From the NCBI GenBank assembly GCA_039028895.1, contig JBCCHF010000013.1, positions 62,001 through 126,000 of the forward strand: a DNA stretch of 64,000 bases. The letters are read 5' to 3'. The notes beneath the pieces were generated by a model. The model ran no database searches and was not told the origin of the DNA. It worked only from the letters and a program-made list of their open reading frames with translations. The DNA is from JAHDCJ01 sp039028895 (GTDB lineage: Bacteria; Bacteroidota; Bacteroidia; Chitinophagales; Saprospiraceae). Position 1 is the stretch's first letter, and every line of letters starts with the position of its first letter. Shown here one piece after another: positions 26,101 through 35,406 of this stretch. Both the position numbers and the translations under genes were made by a program.

Positions 26101-29100
26101 TTAAAACGAAAAGCCCATTTGCAAGCTAAACAACCTGTCTTCATCTGAAAACGACATAAACGGGGTAATCACAAGGAATTCAAGAGGATTGAACCAAATG
26201 CCCACCGTATAACTTTTTTGAAGGTCAGTGTATTGGTCATTAAGTTGCCTGATGCGACCATAATCAATACCACCAAGTAACCCAAACTCAAATGGCAACA
26301 ACCTGTTATCCCATTCAAACAAGGATATTCGAAGATCTGTGTTGTGGTAATATAGGAAATCTCCCCTGAACCGGTCATTTCTCAAACCTCTTATAAAGTT
26401 ATTGCCTCCAATAGAGATGGTCTGGTAATTTTGATAGTCACCTCCAAGGTAGGCGGTACCGACTCTTGTTGCGACTGTAAATTCTACAGAGCTGATATTA
26501 AGGGTGAAATAAAAGGTAAAATCTCCTGAAAGCGTGAAAAAGCCATCATCACTAATACCCAATTCGTTGCGGTAGTCAGCCATTGAATTAAACCTGATCC
26601 CTGACCGTGTATGTGTTTTACCGTCTGTGGCATCCAGGCTGTAGCCGAAACCAGCTCCAAGGTAGTGTCTGAATTCGAAATCATTATCTGTAAAACCGAA
26701 AGCAGGATCTCGGGTGATATTATCAGCTCTGTCTACGATTTTTTGTGCGGCGTATGATGGCCCAATAGATAACTTATGTCTACCGTTAACGAAAAGGCGT
26801 CTCAGTTTTGGATTCAGTTGGTAATGTTGTGACCTCACTTGGTAAAATCTATCCTCGTTCATCTCAAAGTCTGGCATATTCGACAGGCCATAAAAGAAAA
26901 AGTTTTCAGGATTACTCAATTGTACATCAAGCAAGAAATCGGATTTTCCTAAGAAATGAATAAACTCACCACCATAGCTGACATTGAAGGCTCCTGTTTG
27001 GGGGGCTAATGAAAATGAAAAACTATGTTTTGCACTATGTGGATCTTTTCTGAAACCATGCAATGTTGAAATGATGCCTGCACCAAAGGAAAACCCATCA
27101 TCTTCGGTGAACCCGAATGTGATCAAAGGGAAGTGAGTGTTATAGCGGAAATATTCCCGATTCCATTCATTGGTTTCCAGATCGTCGTTTAATTTGGCTT
27201 TAGTTTCAGTTCCTTCTTCTTCTAATTTTATCCCATCCGATTCATCGTAAACCCTGGTCAACTTTCGCATTCCGGAAACGGAAGAATTATCATATACCCT
27301 GTCTTTGCCAAATCCACCAATTATCCTGATGAGAATACCTTTATCAGCATCACCAGAGAGGTGGAACTCATCCTGACCTCCTAATCCCTGTAGTCTTATT
27401 TCCTGGGTTTCAGATGGGTCGAAAAGGCGATCATAGAGGAGGTCTTTTTTGTCGCCATCTTTATTGGATTCATACATTCTGACGCGTGTGAAACCGTCTT
27501 CCAGTCTTTCGATTTCGTAATACTCTTCTTCATCGGTGCCTATGACATCAACCCGTTTTGCAAGAAACTTGTATTGACGCACGGCAATTTCAGGGAATTT
27601 ATCACGGCGTGATTTCAGGAAACCAATTATTTCTTCTCCATGCTGCTGAAAGAGGGTGTCCTGCCAGGCTTCAAAAGCTTTTTCAATTACCTCATCAGTC
27701 ATATTGACCTGTAATTCACGCGCCAGGCTATCCCACTCTGATCGATCCATCTCGTTAAGGAAATGCCTGTCAAAAAAGGCGGCGTTGGTGCTTTGTCCTG
27801 GTGCATCTTTCAAGTCACCTTTCATAGACTTGAGTTTCCGCATAAATAGCGCAGAGATCAGTTTTGGAATTGGACCATTAAATTTATAAAACGAAGCATC
27901 GCGATCTCGTGGAATAGGTCGATACAGTTTATAGCCATCCTGCTTGAAAACTGCCCAACGCCATTGGTCGTCGTGCCGATCCCAGTCGTGAATGAAAATA
28001 TCGAACAATCTCGATTTGAGGACCCAGCTTTGGTCGATGCGGTGTTTAGGGCCATTTCTCAGCTTCCGCAAAAGATCGATATAGCCGATTATCTCTTCGC
28101 TGTTGCCAAAGTTGTCGAGCTCGCTCCGGTCACCAGCCGGGCGCTCTTCAAAGAAGTAAAGCCCTTCGTCAATGATCTGGTTATAAATGCCAAGTTCTTT
28201 TTGGTGGGGTAGGTAGACAAGTTTCGGGTTGGCGTAATAAATGCCAGCAGCTTCTGCCATAGTCGGAATAGGCAAGGCGGCATATGGATGATTAGAAGCA
28301 TTAAAGTTAGTATAAAACCTGATGACTTTGAGATCTCTGAACTCTTCAGGAATACTACCTAACACATTTTTATTTACAGAACGCAAAACGAAGTGTTTGC
28401 CATCTTTATCTTCAAGGCGTAGACTAGTGGTTCCGTTTCCTCCACCTTTCTTTATAGGACTCAGACCGTAATCAGCCAACTTGAAAGAAGGAGCAGTTAC
28501 TGGAGTTTCCCAAACCTTTCTATAATTTTTACCCATCCAAAGTTCACTGAATTTGCCCACTTTGAATGCTTTGGTGGCAAACATGGTGATCCTTGCCGGA
28601 GGCTCATCATACACCTCATCGGTTTCGACAACAGTTTTTTCCGGTACCGATTCGACAATCTGTTTTCTAAAGACAACCTTACCATTGCCACTTGCCGGAT
28701 CAGGAATGACAAACTCCATCCAAACTTCCCGCGTTTTGTAGTAATACAATTTGACGAATCCTTCCGAGCCACCATAGGCGAATCCAGCATCAAGCCCTTT
28801 CCTGACATATGAATGTTTACTTCCAGCACCACTGACAATATGATGGTGACCGTCTACGCGGAAATACTGGAGGTTGTGGTCATGGCCAGCAGCGAAGATG
28901 ACGTTTTTGAAGCTTTCATCCAGCAATCCGAGGATAGAGTTTTTTAATTCCTGGTAATTGGCGTGTGTAATATCCTGCTTAGTGCCAGTAATTTTACGGT
29001 AAACAGGCTCTGCTGATCCGAGAATGGGGAGAGGGATCCATAAATTTTCCCCTAATCCTGTAAATGGGAAAAGATGACGTTTTGCAGAAAAGTGACTGCC

Positions 29101-29814
29101 GTGGTTACCATTCGAAAAGAAGGGGTGGTGGAGAACAATAAGAATCTGATCTTTCTTGTATTTCTGGAGTTTTTCCTCAAGTAGAACAAGGAATTCAGTC
29201 TTGCTTTTTGCTTCACAACCTTTGTTCATTTTCTTTTCTCCATCCCAGTCGTGCAGCCACCATTGGGAATCAATGAAAACAACTACAAAATCTTTATCGA
29301 TCTTTTTGATTTCGGGGTCTGCACAAGCGTTATTAGGGCGCCACTCATTACCGATTTTCAGTGTATCCTGAATGAAGTCTTCGAAGCGTTTGACAGCTTT
29401 TCGTCCACCAGGTTTTTCGCCATTCCAGTCGTGGTTACCTGGGATGAAATAGACATTGCCTTCATGGCCGATTACAGCATCCAGTGAGGCGCCAAGTTTA
29501 CGCTCCGCAAGTGCCCTGGTTGGGTCTTTTTTCTTAGGAAGCCCATCAGGATAGAGATTGTCTCCCAGGAATATTACGGTACTTTGTTTCCCGGCAGCCT
29601 TGAGTTGTCTTCCCAGAAGCTCAAGAACAGGTTCTCCGTTTTCAAGGTCCGGTTCGCCGGTATCTCCTAGCAGAAAGATCGTCTCTTTGAGTCCTTCGTC
29701 GGGCAATCTGGTTTGCTCCCATTTGCTATATTCTGGTGATATATAAGGGGTTTTAACTGCTCCGCAGCCCCAAAATAAAGACACGATGATGAGTAGGGAA
29801 AAGTTTCTGTACAT
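26101..29814 (-). CDS. Metallophosphatase fused to an outer-membrane beta-barrel, lipoprotein
   Basis: 1237 residues. A lipoprotein signal ends at LFWGCGAVK. Residues ~40-400 form a calcineurin-like phosphoesterase with all metal motifs: LLGDTGEPD, FLGDNLYPDG, PGNHDW, VLHHPFFS and GHDHNLQYF. The middle (~450-850) resembles a kinase-like/phosphoprotein module (WVLKSRLFDIFIHDWDRHDDQWRW), which I cannot assign firmly. The last ~350 residues are alternating aromatic strands ending in FSLQMGFSF, as in Omp85/TamA-type barrels. It thus seems to be a surface or periplasmic phosphatase built into the outer membrane. Monocistronic. Confidence 0.8.
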   Translation of the reverse strand: MYRNFSLLIIVSLFWGCGAVKTPYISPEYSKWEQTRLPDEGLKETIFLLGDTGEPDLENGEPVLELLGRQLKAAGKQSTVIFLGDNLYPDGLPKKKDPTRALAERKLGASLDAVIGHEGNVYFIPGNHDWNGEKPGGRKAVKRFEDFIQDTLKIGNEWRPNNACADPEIKKIDKDFVVVFIDSQWWLHDWDGEKKMNKGCEAKSKTEFLVLLEEKLQKYKKDQILIVLHHPFFSNGNHGSHFSAKRHLFPFTGLGENLWIPLPILGSAEPVYRKITGTKQDITHANYQELKNSILGLLDESFKNVIFAAGHDHNLQYFRVDGHHHIVSGAGSKHSYVRKGLDAGFAYGGSEGFVKLYYYKTREVWMEFVIPDPASGNGKVVFRKQIVESVPEKTVVETDEVYDEPPARITMFATKAFKVGKFSELWMGKNYRKVWETPVTAPSFKLADYGLSPIKKGGGNGTTSLRLEDKDGKHFVLRSVNKNVLGSIPEEFRDLKVIRFYTNFNASNHPYAALPIPTMAEAAGIYYANPKLVYLPHQKELGIYNQIIDEGLYFFEERPAGDRSELDNFGNSEEIIGYIDLLRKLRNGPKHRIDQSWVLKSRLFDIFIHDWDRHDDQWRWAVFKQDGYKLYRPIPRDRDASFYKFNGPIPKLISALFMRKLKSMKGDLKDAPGQSTNAAFFDRHFLNEMDRSEWDSLARELQVNMTDEVIEKAFEAWQDTLFQQHGEEIIGFLKSRRDKFPEIAVRQYKFLAKRVDVIGTDEEEYYEIERLEDGFTRVRMYESNKDGDKKDLLYDRLFDPSETQEIRLQGLGGQDEFHLSGDADKGILIRIIGGFGKDRVYDNSSVSGMRKLTRVYDESDGIKLEEEGTETKAKLNDDLETNEWNREYFRYNTHFPLITFGFTEDDGFSFGAGIISTLHGFRKDPHSAKHSFSFSLAPQTGAFNVSYGGEFIHFLGKSDFLLDVQLSNPENFFFYGLSNMPDFEMNEDRFYQVRSQHYQLNPKLRRLFVNGRHKLSIGPSYAAQKIVDRADNITRDPAFGFTDNDFEFRHYLGAGFGYSLDATDGKTHTRSGIRFNSMADYRNELGISDDGFFTLSGDFTFYFTLNISSVEFTVATRVGTAYLGGDYQNYQTISIGGNNFIRGLRNDRFRGDFLYYHNTDLRISLFEWDNRLLPFEFGLLGGIDYGRIRQLNDQYTDLQKSYTVGIWFNPLEFLVITPFMSFSDEDRLFSLQMGFSF

Positions 29815-29911
29815 ATCCTGAATGTTACTACAATGTTAAGATAGTGTAAATTTACTTTCTGAAAACAAGATAGAAACAAGAAAGGTGTATTAATAGTTGT
29901 TTCTGAGAGTG

Positions 29912-32002
29912 TTAATCCTCCTGCGTAGTGCCTATTTCGTAAACCTCCTTTTTCTCAAGATTGGACTCGATGGTTTCCCGGTCAAGGAAAGCATCTCTCA
30001 TTTGTTTTTTACTAAACATTTCCAATTGATCCCCGATATGTTTATTACCGGGTTGAGTGGCATTGCCATAGCTCAAAAGGACTTTGGCTCTTGGGGTTTC
30101 TCCGAATTCAATGGCTGCAACATAGGTGTCGCCATGGAAAGCCGTAAACTTGTCGCCATCAGGTTGAAACCAGACAGTACGAAACTCTCCTAGCCAACCC
30201 ATACCACCATTAGCAGGATGGTCAAAATTGCCTCCTTTTACACGATAAACGTCTCCCCAAGGAATGTCGAGACGGCCGTATTTACTTTTTACCTCTTCGG
30301 CTGCTACTTCAAGAACTTTTAACGCTTTTGCAGAATCTTTAATGCCATCTGGGGTTTGATTAGGATTTTCAAACTGCCATTTCTCTGCGAAGACAGACTG
30401 TCCGAATGGATTGCCACCACTGGCTTTGAGGTACCAATTGGCGAACAAGACGGCTCCTTTGCTATCGGTTTCTGCTTTTTTGTCCCATTGGGCAAACACC
30501 TCAAGTGCTTCCTTTACCACAGGGGAATCGGCTTTATCTGTAAGGGCCAAAAGATCATCCACCAGTCTTTCTGCCAATTCCATAACTGTAGAATGCTTAT
30601 ACTCGACGAATTCGTCAAAACTAATGGATTCGTCGGCAACCATGAGGTTCGCAGATCGTTGTGGTCGGAATGACATGCGATTGGGGGCCATATAGGCCGG
30701 ATAGTCGTCCGGATTTAATGCTGTCGGGACAGTATTGGTATAAGGAGGATCATTTGCGTTTTGCATCCACCCGTTTTCAGGATTGAGCAATTGGGGCATA
30801 TCTTCATAAGCATGGTAGCCTTCCCAGTTGTTTTTTTGGTCATTTCCTGAAACTATGCCGCTCCAATAGTCCCAATCACCATGTTGTCTTTTAGGTACGT
30901 GCCCTCCGAAGTGATAGAAGATATTACCTGCTTTATCAGCGTACATGACATTGAACATTGGTAATTGGTTGAGCTTTAAGGCGGCCTGGAACTCTTCGAG
31001 GTTGGTCGCTTCGCCCATAGCTTTCCACTGAGTTAACATATTTGACGGTGCTTCGTAATGTGCAATACCAATTGCCAGGTGCTTTCCATCTTTTTGGCCA
31101 ATTACAGGACCATGAACAGTACTGCTCACGGTAATATTTTCTTCCCGGAAACTACCGTCTTCCTGCTTTACTTTGAGGATAACCTCGTTAGTAACTAGCT
31201 TATGTGATACATCGCCAACAGAATAATGTCCACCTTCTATTTCTACTTCAAACAAATCGACATGATCGATGGTGTTAACTGTGTGCGACCAGCCCAGGTT
31301 TTTGTTAAATCCTATTCCAATATTTGGTAAACCGATTAATGTGGCTCCGTAAATATCTTTATCACCACTTATCAGGTGCGCTTCATAGAATAACCAAAAA
31401 TCAAACCATGGAAGATGTGGATTTGCAAGCAGGAGCGCATTTCCAGATGCTGAACGTTTTGGAGCAACCGCCCAGGTATTTGATCCTGCCATCCATCCAG
31501 GTACTTTGCCTAATTCACGATTGGCCATGAATTCGATGTAAAATACTCTGAAAGTGTGGGCAATAATATCAACTGGTTGGATAGGAAGTGCTACTCTGAA
31601 TTTTTCAGAGATATGTTCTGGATTGTCTTTTGCGAAAGCATTCAAACCATTGGTAAAAGCATCAACAACTAATTTTTCATTTGCCGGGATGGAAGAATAG
31701 TAGGTTTGCGCTTTTTTAAAAATACCAAGCGTCGTGCCCAGTTTGTCAATTTCAAGGAAGTCTTCGCCCCAATATTCCGATGCTTTGCCCCTGGCTTCCG
31801 AATATAACTTTACAAGAAGGTCACCGTGACTCTCCATTTGAGCCCTTCCGAATCCATAGTAAAGGCTTTCATCGTCCCCTGCATAAATGTGGGGTACGCC
31901 CCAATTGTCCCAGAGTATTTCGTTTACCCTGGTTTCTGATTGAGGTTGATTACAGGCAGTTAGTGCGAAGATCAGGATTGAAAGTGTTAGTAAGGTTTTC
32001 AT
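29912..32002 (-). CDS. Penicillin acylase family N-terminal-nucleophile hydrolase, lipoprotein
   Basis: 696 residues with a lipobox LTAC at the end of the signal sequence. The precursor layout of S45 enzymes is intact: small subunit with WGVPHIYAGDDESLYYGFGRAQ, then G-SNTWAVAP (about residue 172), where autocleavage would expose the catalytic serine, and downstream NPHLPW, GFNKNLGWSHTVN and YADKAGNIFYHFGG. Relatives hydrolyse penicillins, aculeacin or acyl-homoserine lactones, so quorum-signal degradation is possible but not shown. Monocistronic; starts at ATG 32002. Confidence 0.9.
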   Translation of the reverse strand: MKTLLTLSILIFALTACNQPQSETRVNEILWDNWGVPHIYAGDDESLYYGFGRAQMESHGDLLVKLYSEARGKASEYWGEDFLEIDKLGTTLGIFKKAQTYYSSIPANEKLVVDAFTNGLNAFAKDNPEHISEKFRVALPIQPVDIIAHTFRVFYIEFMANRELGKVPGWMAGSNTWAVAPKRSASGNALLLANPHLPWFDFWLFYEAHLISGDKDIYGATLIGLPNIGIGFNKNLGWSHTVNTIDHVDLFEVEIEGGHYSVGDVSHKLVTNEVILKVKQEDGSFREENITVSSTVHGPVIGQKDGKHLAIGIAHYEAPSNMLTQWKAMGEATNLEEFQAALKLNQLPMFNVMYADKAGNIFYHFGGHVPKRQHGDWDYWSGIVSGNDQKNNWEGYHAYEDMPQLLNPENGWMQNANDPPYTNTVPTALNPDDYPAYMAPNRMSFRPQRSANLMVADESISFDEFVEYKHSTVMELAERLVDDLLALTDKADSPVVKEALEVFAQWDKKAETDSKGAVLFANWYLKASGGNPFGQSVFAEKWQFENPNQTPDGIKDSAKALKVLEVAAEEVKSKYGRLDIPWGDVYRVKGGNFDHPANGGMGWLGEFRTVWFQPDGDKFTAFHGDTYVAAIEFGETPRAKVLLSYGNATQPGNKHIGDQLEMFSKKQMRDAFLDRETIESNLEKKEVYEIGTTQED

Positions 32003-32101
32003 GGTTGTGTGGTTGATGGTTGTTGGTGAAAGTGTGGAATTTTTGGGTTTCCTCGTCTATGCTTATGTAAAGATATTTTTTAATAAATAAGTGAATTAAT
32101 A

Positions 32102-32467
32102 ATGGACTACAAGAATTTAGAGATTTGGAAAAAATCAGTGATGTTGGTAGATAAGATTTATGATTTGACAGAATCTTTTCCTGAAAAAGAGAAATTCAGG
32201 TTGATTGATCAAATGTGTAGAGCTGCCATTTCGGTACCATCAAATTTTGCAGAAGGCATAGGAAGACAATATAAAAACGAAACCAAACAATTTCTCTATA
32301 TCTCAAGAGGTTCTCTATTTGAACTAGAAACTCAAATTCATATCGCTTCACTGAGAAAGTGCATAAATAAAGATGAATTAGAATCTATTACAATAGAGGT
32401 GAACAGCTGCAAAGAGTTAGTTCAAGGATTTATCAATTATGTCAACAAATCAAAAGGACTAAGATAA
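32102..32467 (+). CDS. Four-helix-bundle protein of the 23S rRNA intervening-sequence family
   Basis: 121 residues. LEIWKKSVMLVDKIYDLTESFP, the RAAISVPSNFAEGIGRQ signature and FLYISRGSLFELETQI are diagnostic. The family was found in insertions within 23S rRNA genes but is also common as free genes in Bacteroidota; there is no rRNA in this window. It forms pentamers in known structures; its role is unknown. It lies alone between the acylase and hemolysin III genes, divergent from the first. Confidence 0.9.
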   Translation: MDYKNLEIWKKSVMLVDKIYDLTESFPEKEKFRLIDQMCRAAISVPSNFAEGIGRQYKNETKQFLYISRGSLFELETQIHIASLRKCINKDELESITIEVNSCKELVQGFINYVNKSKGLR

Positions 32468-32507
32468 ACCCAACAACCAATAACAAGCAACTGCCAACTA
32501 CCAACCA

Positions 32508-33176
32508 TCAAGCAGGTAAAACGTAGAAAAGCACTGCAAAAAAGTGGGCAATACTTCCTGCAAGCACAAAAAGGTGCCAAATAGCATGATGATAGGGTAG
32601 GCGGTGCCAGACATAAAAGATCACACCAAAAGTATAAAATAAGCCACCTGCGACCATCCACATGAGTCCTCGGAACGGGATTGTGGCTATCATTTCCGGA
32701 AGGGCGATAACACATAACCAACCCATTAGCAGGTAAACGAATAAAGAAAATCGAGGAAACCTTCCAGTAAAGAAAAGCTTATAGATGATGCCTGCCAGGG
32801 CAAGACTCCAGATAACACCAAACAAACTCCAACCCCATGGGCCCCTCATGTTTACCAAAAGAAAAGGGGTATAAGAACCAGCGATCAGCAAATAGATGGC
32901 AGCATGATCCGCAATCTTAAGCTTTCTTTTCAAACCTGGTTCACTGAAACTATGATACAAGGTTGACATGGTATACATCAGAATCATAGAGACTCCATAA
33001 ATGCTAAAGCTGACAATATGCCAGGCGGTTCCTTTCTTAGCTGCACAAACCAGGAGAAAGACAAGAGCGACGATACTTAAAATAATACCAAAACCATGAG
33101 TAATGCTATGGGCAATTTCCTCATTGGCCGTATATATCTTGAGCGCTTTTTTTCGCTTTGTTTTTACTGAAGTCAT
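32508..33176 (-). CDS. Hemolysin III/PAQR-family membrane protein
   Basis: 222 residues with seven membrane segments. The metal-site pattern of the CREST/PAQR superfamily is seen: EEIAHSITHGFG and STLYHSF in the first half, KIADHAAIYLLIAGSYTPF in the middle, and HHAIWHLFVLAGSIAHFFAV at the end. Members may be zinc-dependent membrane hydrolases; the hemolysin label is historical. A TAACTTTGC sequence lies a few bases upstream of the start. Confidence 0.88.
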   Translation of the reverse strand: MTSVKTKRKKALKIYTANEEIAHSITHGFGIILSIVALVFLLVCAAKKGTAWHIVSFSIYGVSMILMYTMSTLYHSFSEPGLKRKLKIADHAAIYLLIAGSYTPFLLVNMRGPWGWSLFGVIWSLALAGIIYKLFFTGRFPRFSLFVYLLMGWLCVIALPEMIATIPFRGLMWMVAGGLFYTFGVIFYVWHRLPYHHAIWHLFVLAGSIAHFFAVLFYVLPA

Positions 33177-33180
33177 GAAT

Positions 33181-33189
33181 GCAAAGTTA
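33181..33189 (-). promoter_or_regulatory. -7-like element before the hemolysin III gene
   Basis: On the minus strand this reads TAACTTTGC, a TAnnTTTG match just 5 bases before the start codon. With so short a leader the transcript would be nearly leaderless, or the true start is further downstream. No -33 TTG is visible. Confidence 0.35.
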
Positions 33190-33308
33190 CGAAGGGTATT
33201 TGAAAGATTTGAGGATGTAGTTTAAGGTTAAGTATCATTCCCCAATAATAAATACCGTTGTTTTCTTTTTTCGCATATCTTTTTTGAAATAAAAAGTCAA
33301 TCCTTAAC

Positions 33309-33338
33309 AAAAAACGACTGTACACAGGGTACAGTCGT
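33309..33338 (-). terminator. Terminator of the blh-proteorhodopsin operon
   Basis: A perfect 10-bp stem, ACGACTGTAC (33314-33323) with GTACAGTCGT (33329-33338), loop of five. On the minus strand it is followed by six T. It stands about 40 bases after the rhodopsin stop. Confidence 0.88.
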
Positions 33339-33375
33339 CGCTAACCAAAAAACAAAACTCAAATTAAAAAGCCTT

Positions 33376-34158
33376 TTAGGCAATAGCTTTAGCTGTAATT
33401 GTATCATTTTGGGTAGGATTTGCTTTCTTACCTGACTTGGAAACTGCCAGAGCATAAATCACTAACCCAAAACCGATTTTGTTAATGGCATCACCAATAT
33501 TGTAAATGATATCCATTGAGGAAGCTGCCAATACACCACTTAGCCAGCCTGATCCTTCTATTGTCATATAGCCAACCGGATAAATCGCCCATCCCACGAA
33601 AACGAACCATGCCAATGCTTTAAATGCTTTTTGTAATGTAGGATCATTAGAATTGGTCGCTAGTTTTTTTGCTGAACCAAACCACACTTCATACAAAATT
33701 CCTAAATATCCGATGGTTGAGATGAATCCCCATAATGGAGAACTATCTCTGAATACAGTTTCTCCTAAATAACCTGCTACCAGCATCCATAGCGAATAGA
33801 AGATCATTTTCCAAAGCAGGCCTATTTTAGCCCCAAAAGCTTTGAGAATCAAATAAAATTCAACACACATAAGCGGTACGGTGAGAATCCAGTCAATGTA
33901 TCTGAATTCGGTCGGTGAGGTTTGGTTTTCAGCCCAAAAATCTCTCATGTAATAGTAATGGACAGCAGCAATAAAAGTGATTAATCCTGAGACAAGAAGA
34001 GATGTTCTCCATTTACCATCTACGTTTCTCATTTCAAAAAAGAAAAAAAGAGTGGCAGCTGCCATGGCCATTGAACCAATGAAGAAGGTGAACCCGACAT
34101 AATCACCAGGCGCCAGGTTGGCCAGTAATAATGTCTGAAAATTTGATAGTAATTCCAT
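33376..34158 (-). CDS. Proteorhodopsin, proton-pumping type
   Basis: 260 residues, seven helices. Helix C reads RYIDWILTVPLMCVEFY: Arg86, Asp89 (proton acceptor), Thr93 and Glu100 (proton donor) give the D-T-E pattern of outward proton pumps. His67 matches the partner of the acceptor in proteorhodopsin. The retinal Lys is Lys227 in the NIGDAINKIGFG segment of helix G. The spectral-tuning residue is Met97, which in the family goes with green-light absorption. The gene lies 6 bases after blh, which makes the retinal, and is followed by a strong terminator, so the two form a self-contained light-energy unit. Confidence 0.97.
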   Translation of the reverse strand: MELLSNFQTLLLANLAPGDYVGFTFFIGSMAMAAATLFFFFEMRNVDGKWRTSLLVSGLITFIAAVHYYYMRDFWAENQTSPTEFRYIDWILTVPLMCVEFYLILKAFGAKIGLLWKMIFYSLWMLVAGYLGETVFRDSSPLWGFISTIGYLGILYEVWFGSAKKLATNSNDPTLQKAFKALAWFVFVGWAIYPVGYMTIEGSGWLSGVLAASSMDIIYNIGDAINKIGFGLVIYALAVSKSGKKANPTQNDTITAKAIA

Positions 34159-34164
34159 AATGAT

Positions 34165-35091
34165 TTATTTATTTGGATTAAAAGAAAATTTTTTAACAGG
34201 TTGAGCATTCCTGTGTAAGAACCGATCTACCAAGAAAGCATGTGGAAGCGTGATCAATGAGATGAAGAGAAATAGAACTCCCCAATTGGCTGAACTTGTG
34301 ATGGAAGCAGGCCAAATTAGGTACATACCTATGAGCCCAATGAAAGCCATGATTGTTAGTGGAGTCAATGCGAATATGTAATCCCTGAACTGATAGTTGT
34401 GATCTGTGGATTTTAGCATTTCGAATTGATCCACAGTTGCCTTCGTCGAATGCCAAAACACAAAATAGATCGCAAACCCCAACAGAAGGGGAGTGGAAAA
34501 AAACAAGAATTCCAGTAACAAAAGATTGAATATCTCTCCATGGAATTTTTGAGTAGAAACAAGGCGTTTTTCCAAAAGCCAGACAAGAATTAGCATGTTC
34601 GTAAAGAACAATATGAAGATGATTTGCCATTTGTAACTGAAAACTGAATTGAATGTATTTCCAGTAATGGACTGTATGATTGATTGTGAATCAGTGGAAT
34701 AGAGCAGGACAGGGGTAATTGTAACCAGACTGCCCCAAAAGAAATATGTTACTATCCTGAAAAAGGAGGTGTTGAAACTGATGTGGTTCCAATGTGATTG
34801 ACCAAAGTGATAAATTGAAACCAGGATAAAAATTGAAAAAGCCAGTTCAGGCGAAGCCCACCAGGTGAATCCATAAAGTAGAAGAACAATTAAGTAAAAT
34901 CCGAAAAAGTAACTACCCTGGCGTTTGTATTTACTCGAAATAAACTTTTTGAAAATTAAATGATCTCCCGCTCCGTGTGGAATGCCAGCAATGATTAGCG
35001 TCATTGCAAAAATTGGCAGACCAAGATTCATCCATTCTGAAGGAATAAATAATCCCGCAAAAATGGCCGAAGTAGTGATTACCCTGGTCAA
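34165..35091 (-). CDS. blh: Brp/Blh-family beta-carotene 15,15'-dioxygenase
   Basis: 308 residues, about eight membrane helices. The iron-binding histidines characteristic of Blh are in IPHGAGDHLIF, YHFGQSHW, FVFWHSTKATVDQ and LPHAFLVDRF. The enzyme splits beta-carotene into two retinal molecules for the rhodopsin encoded 6 bases downstream. No ATG is available: the frame, open to a TAA about 20 codons upstream, offers a TTG at 35091 as the best start. No carotenoid genes (crtE, crtB, crtI, crtY) are in the window. Confidence 0.93.
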   Translation of the reverse strand: MTRVITTSAIFAGLFIPSEWMNLGLPIFAMTLIIAGIPHGAGDHLIFKKFISSKYKRQGSYFFGFYLIVLLLYGFTWWASPELAFSIFILVSIYHFGQSHWNHISFNTSFFRIVTYFFWGSLVTITPVLLYSTDSQSIIQSITGNTFNSVFSYKWQIIFILFFTNMLILVWLLEKRLVSTQKFHGEIFNLLLLEFLFFSTPLLLGFAIYFVFWHSTKATVDQFEMLKSTDHNYQFRDYIFALTPLTIMAFIGLIGMYLIWPASITSSANWGVLFLFISLITLPHAFLVDRFLHRNAQPVKKFSFNPNK

Positions 35092-35406
35092 TGATTCCAG
35101 GTAGTTTTTCCGGAAGCTGATTTCGGTTTTGATAGCTACGAATTATGATGATTGATACTAAAGGTTCATAGCTTCCTAAATAACTATTTATACATACAAT
35201 CATACATTCAGAATGTTCAATAAATATTGAAAGTTGTTTTTGGAACCTTCATTTTTCCGAAGAATTCAAAATGAACAATTATTTAGTTTGGTAACATAAA
35301 TGCTTGAATGCCAGAAATTTGTTGTGTTGTTCCAGCTTGAGATTGTCAACTTGATAATCCTTAATAAAAATTGAAATGAGCAGCTTTTATTTGGGATGAT
35401 TTGGTG
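35092..35406. other. Intergenic region between feoB and blh with a 16-base palindrome
   Basis: The stretch holds the control region of the light operon. A perfect palindrome TTCAATA-AA-TATTGAA lies at 35216-35231, about 125 bases before the blh start. I see no exact TAnnTTTG promoter element and no gene. Confidence 0.45.

Noticed and set aside
29912..32002. A dedicated quorum-quenching function for the penicillin acylase homologue.
   Set aside because: The family acts on several acyl-amides and nothing in the sequence or neighbourhood singles out acyl-homoserine lactones.
32102..32467. Evidence for a 23S rRNA intervening sequence.
   Set aside because: The protein belongs to that family, but there is no rRNA around it; free copies are common in the phylum.
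34193..34630. A 145-codon open frame on the minus strand inside blh.
   Set aside because: It overlaps the Blh frame, whose four histidine motifs are all in the other frame. It has no recognisable domain.
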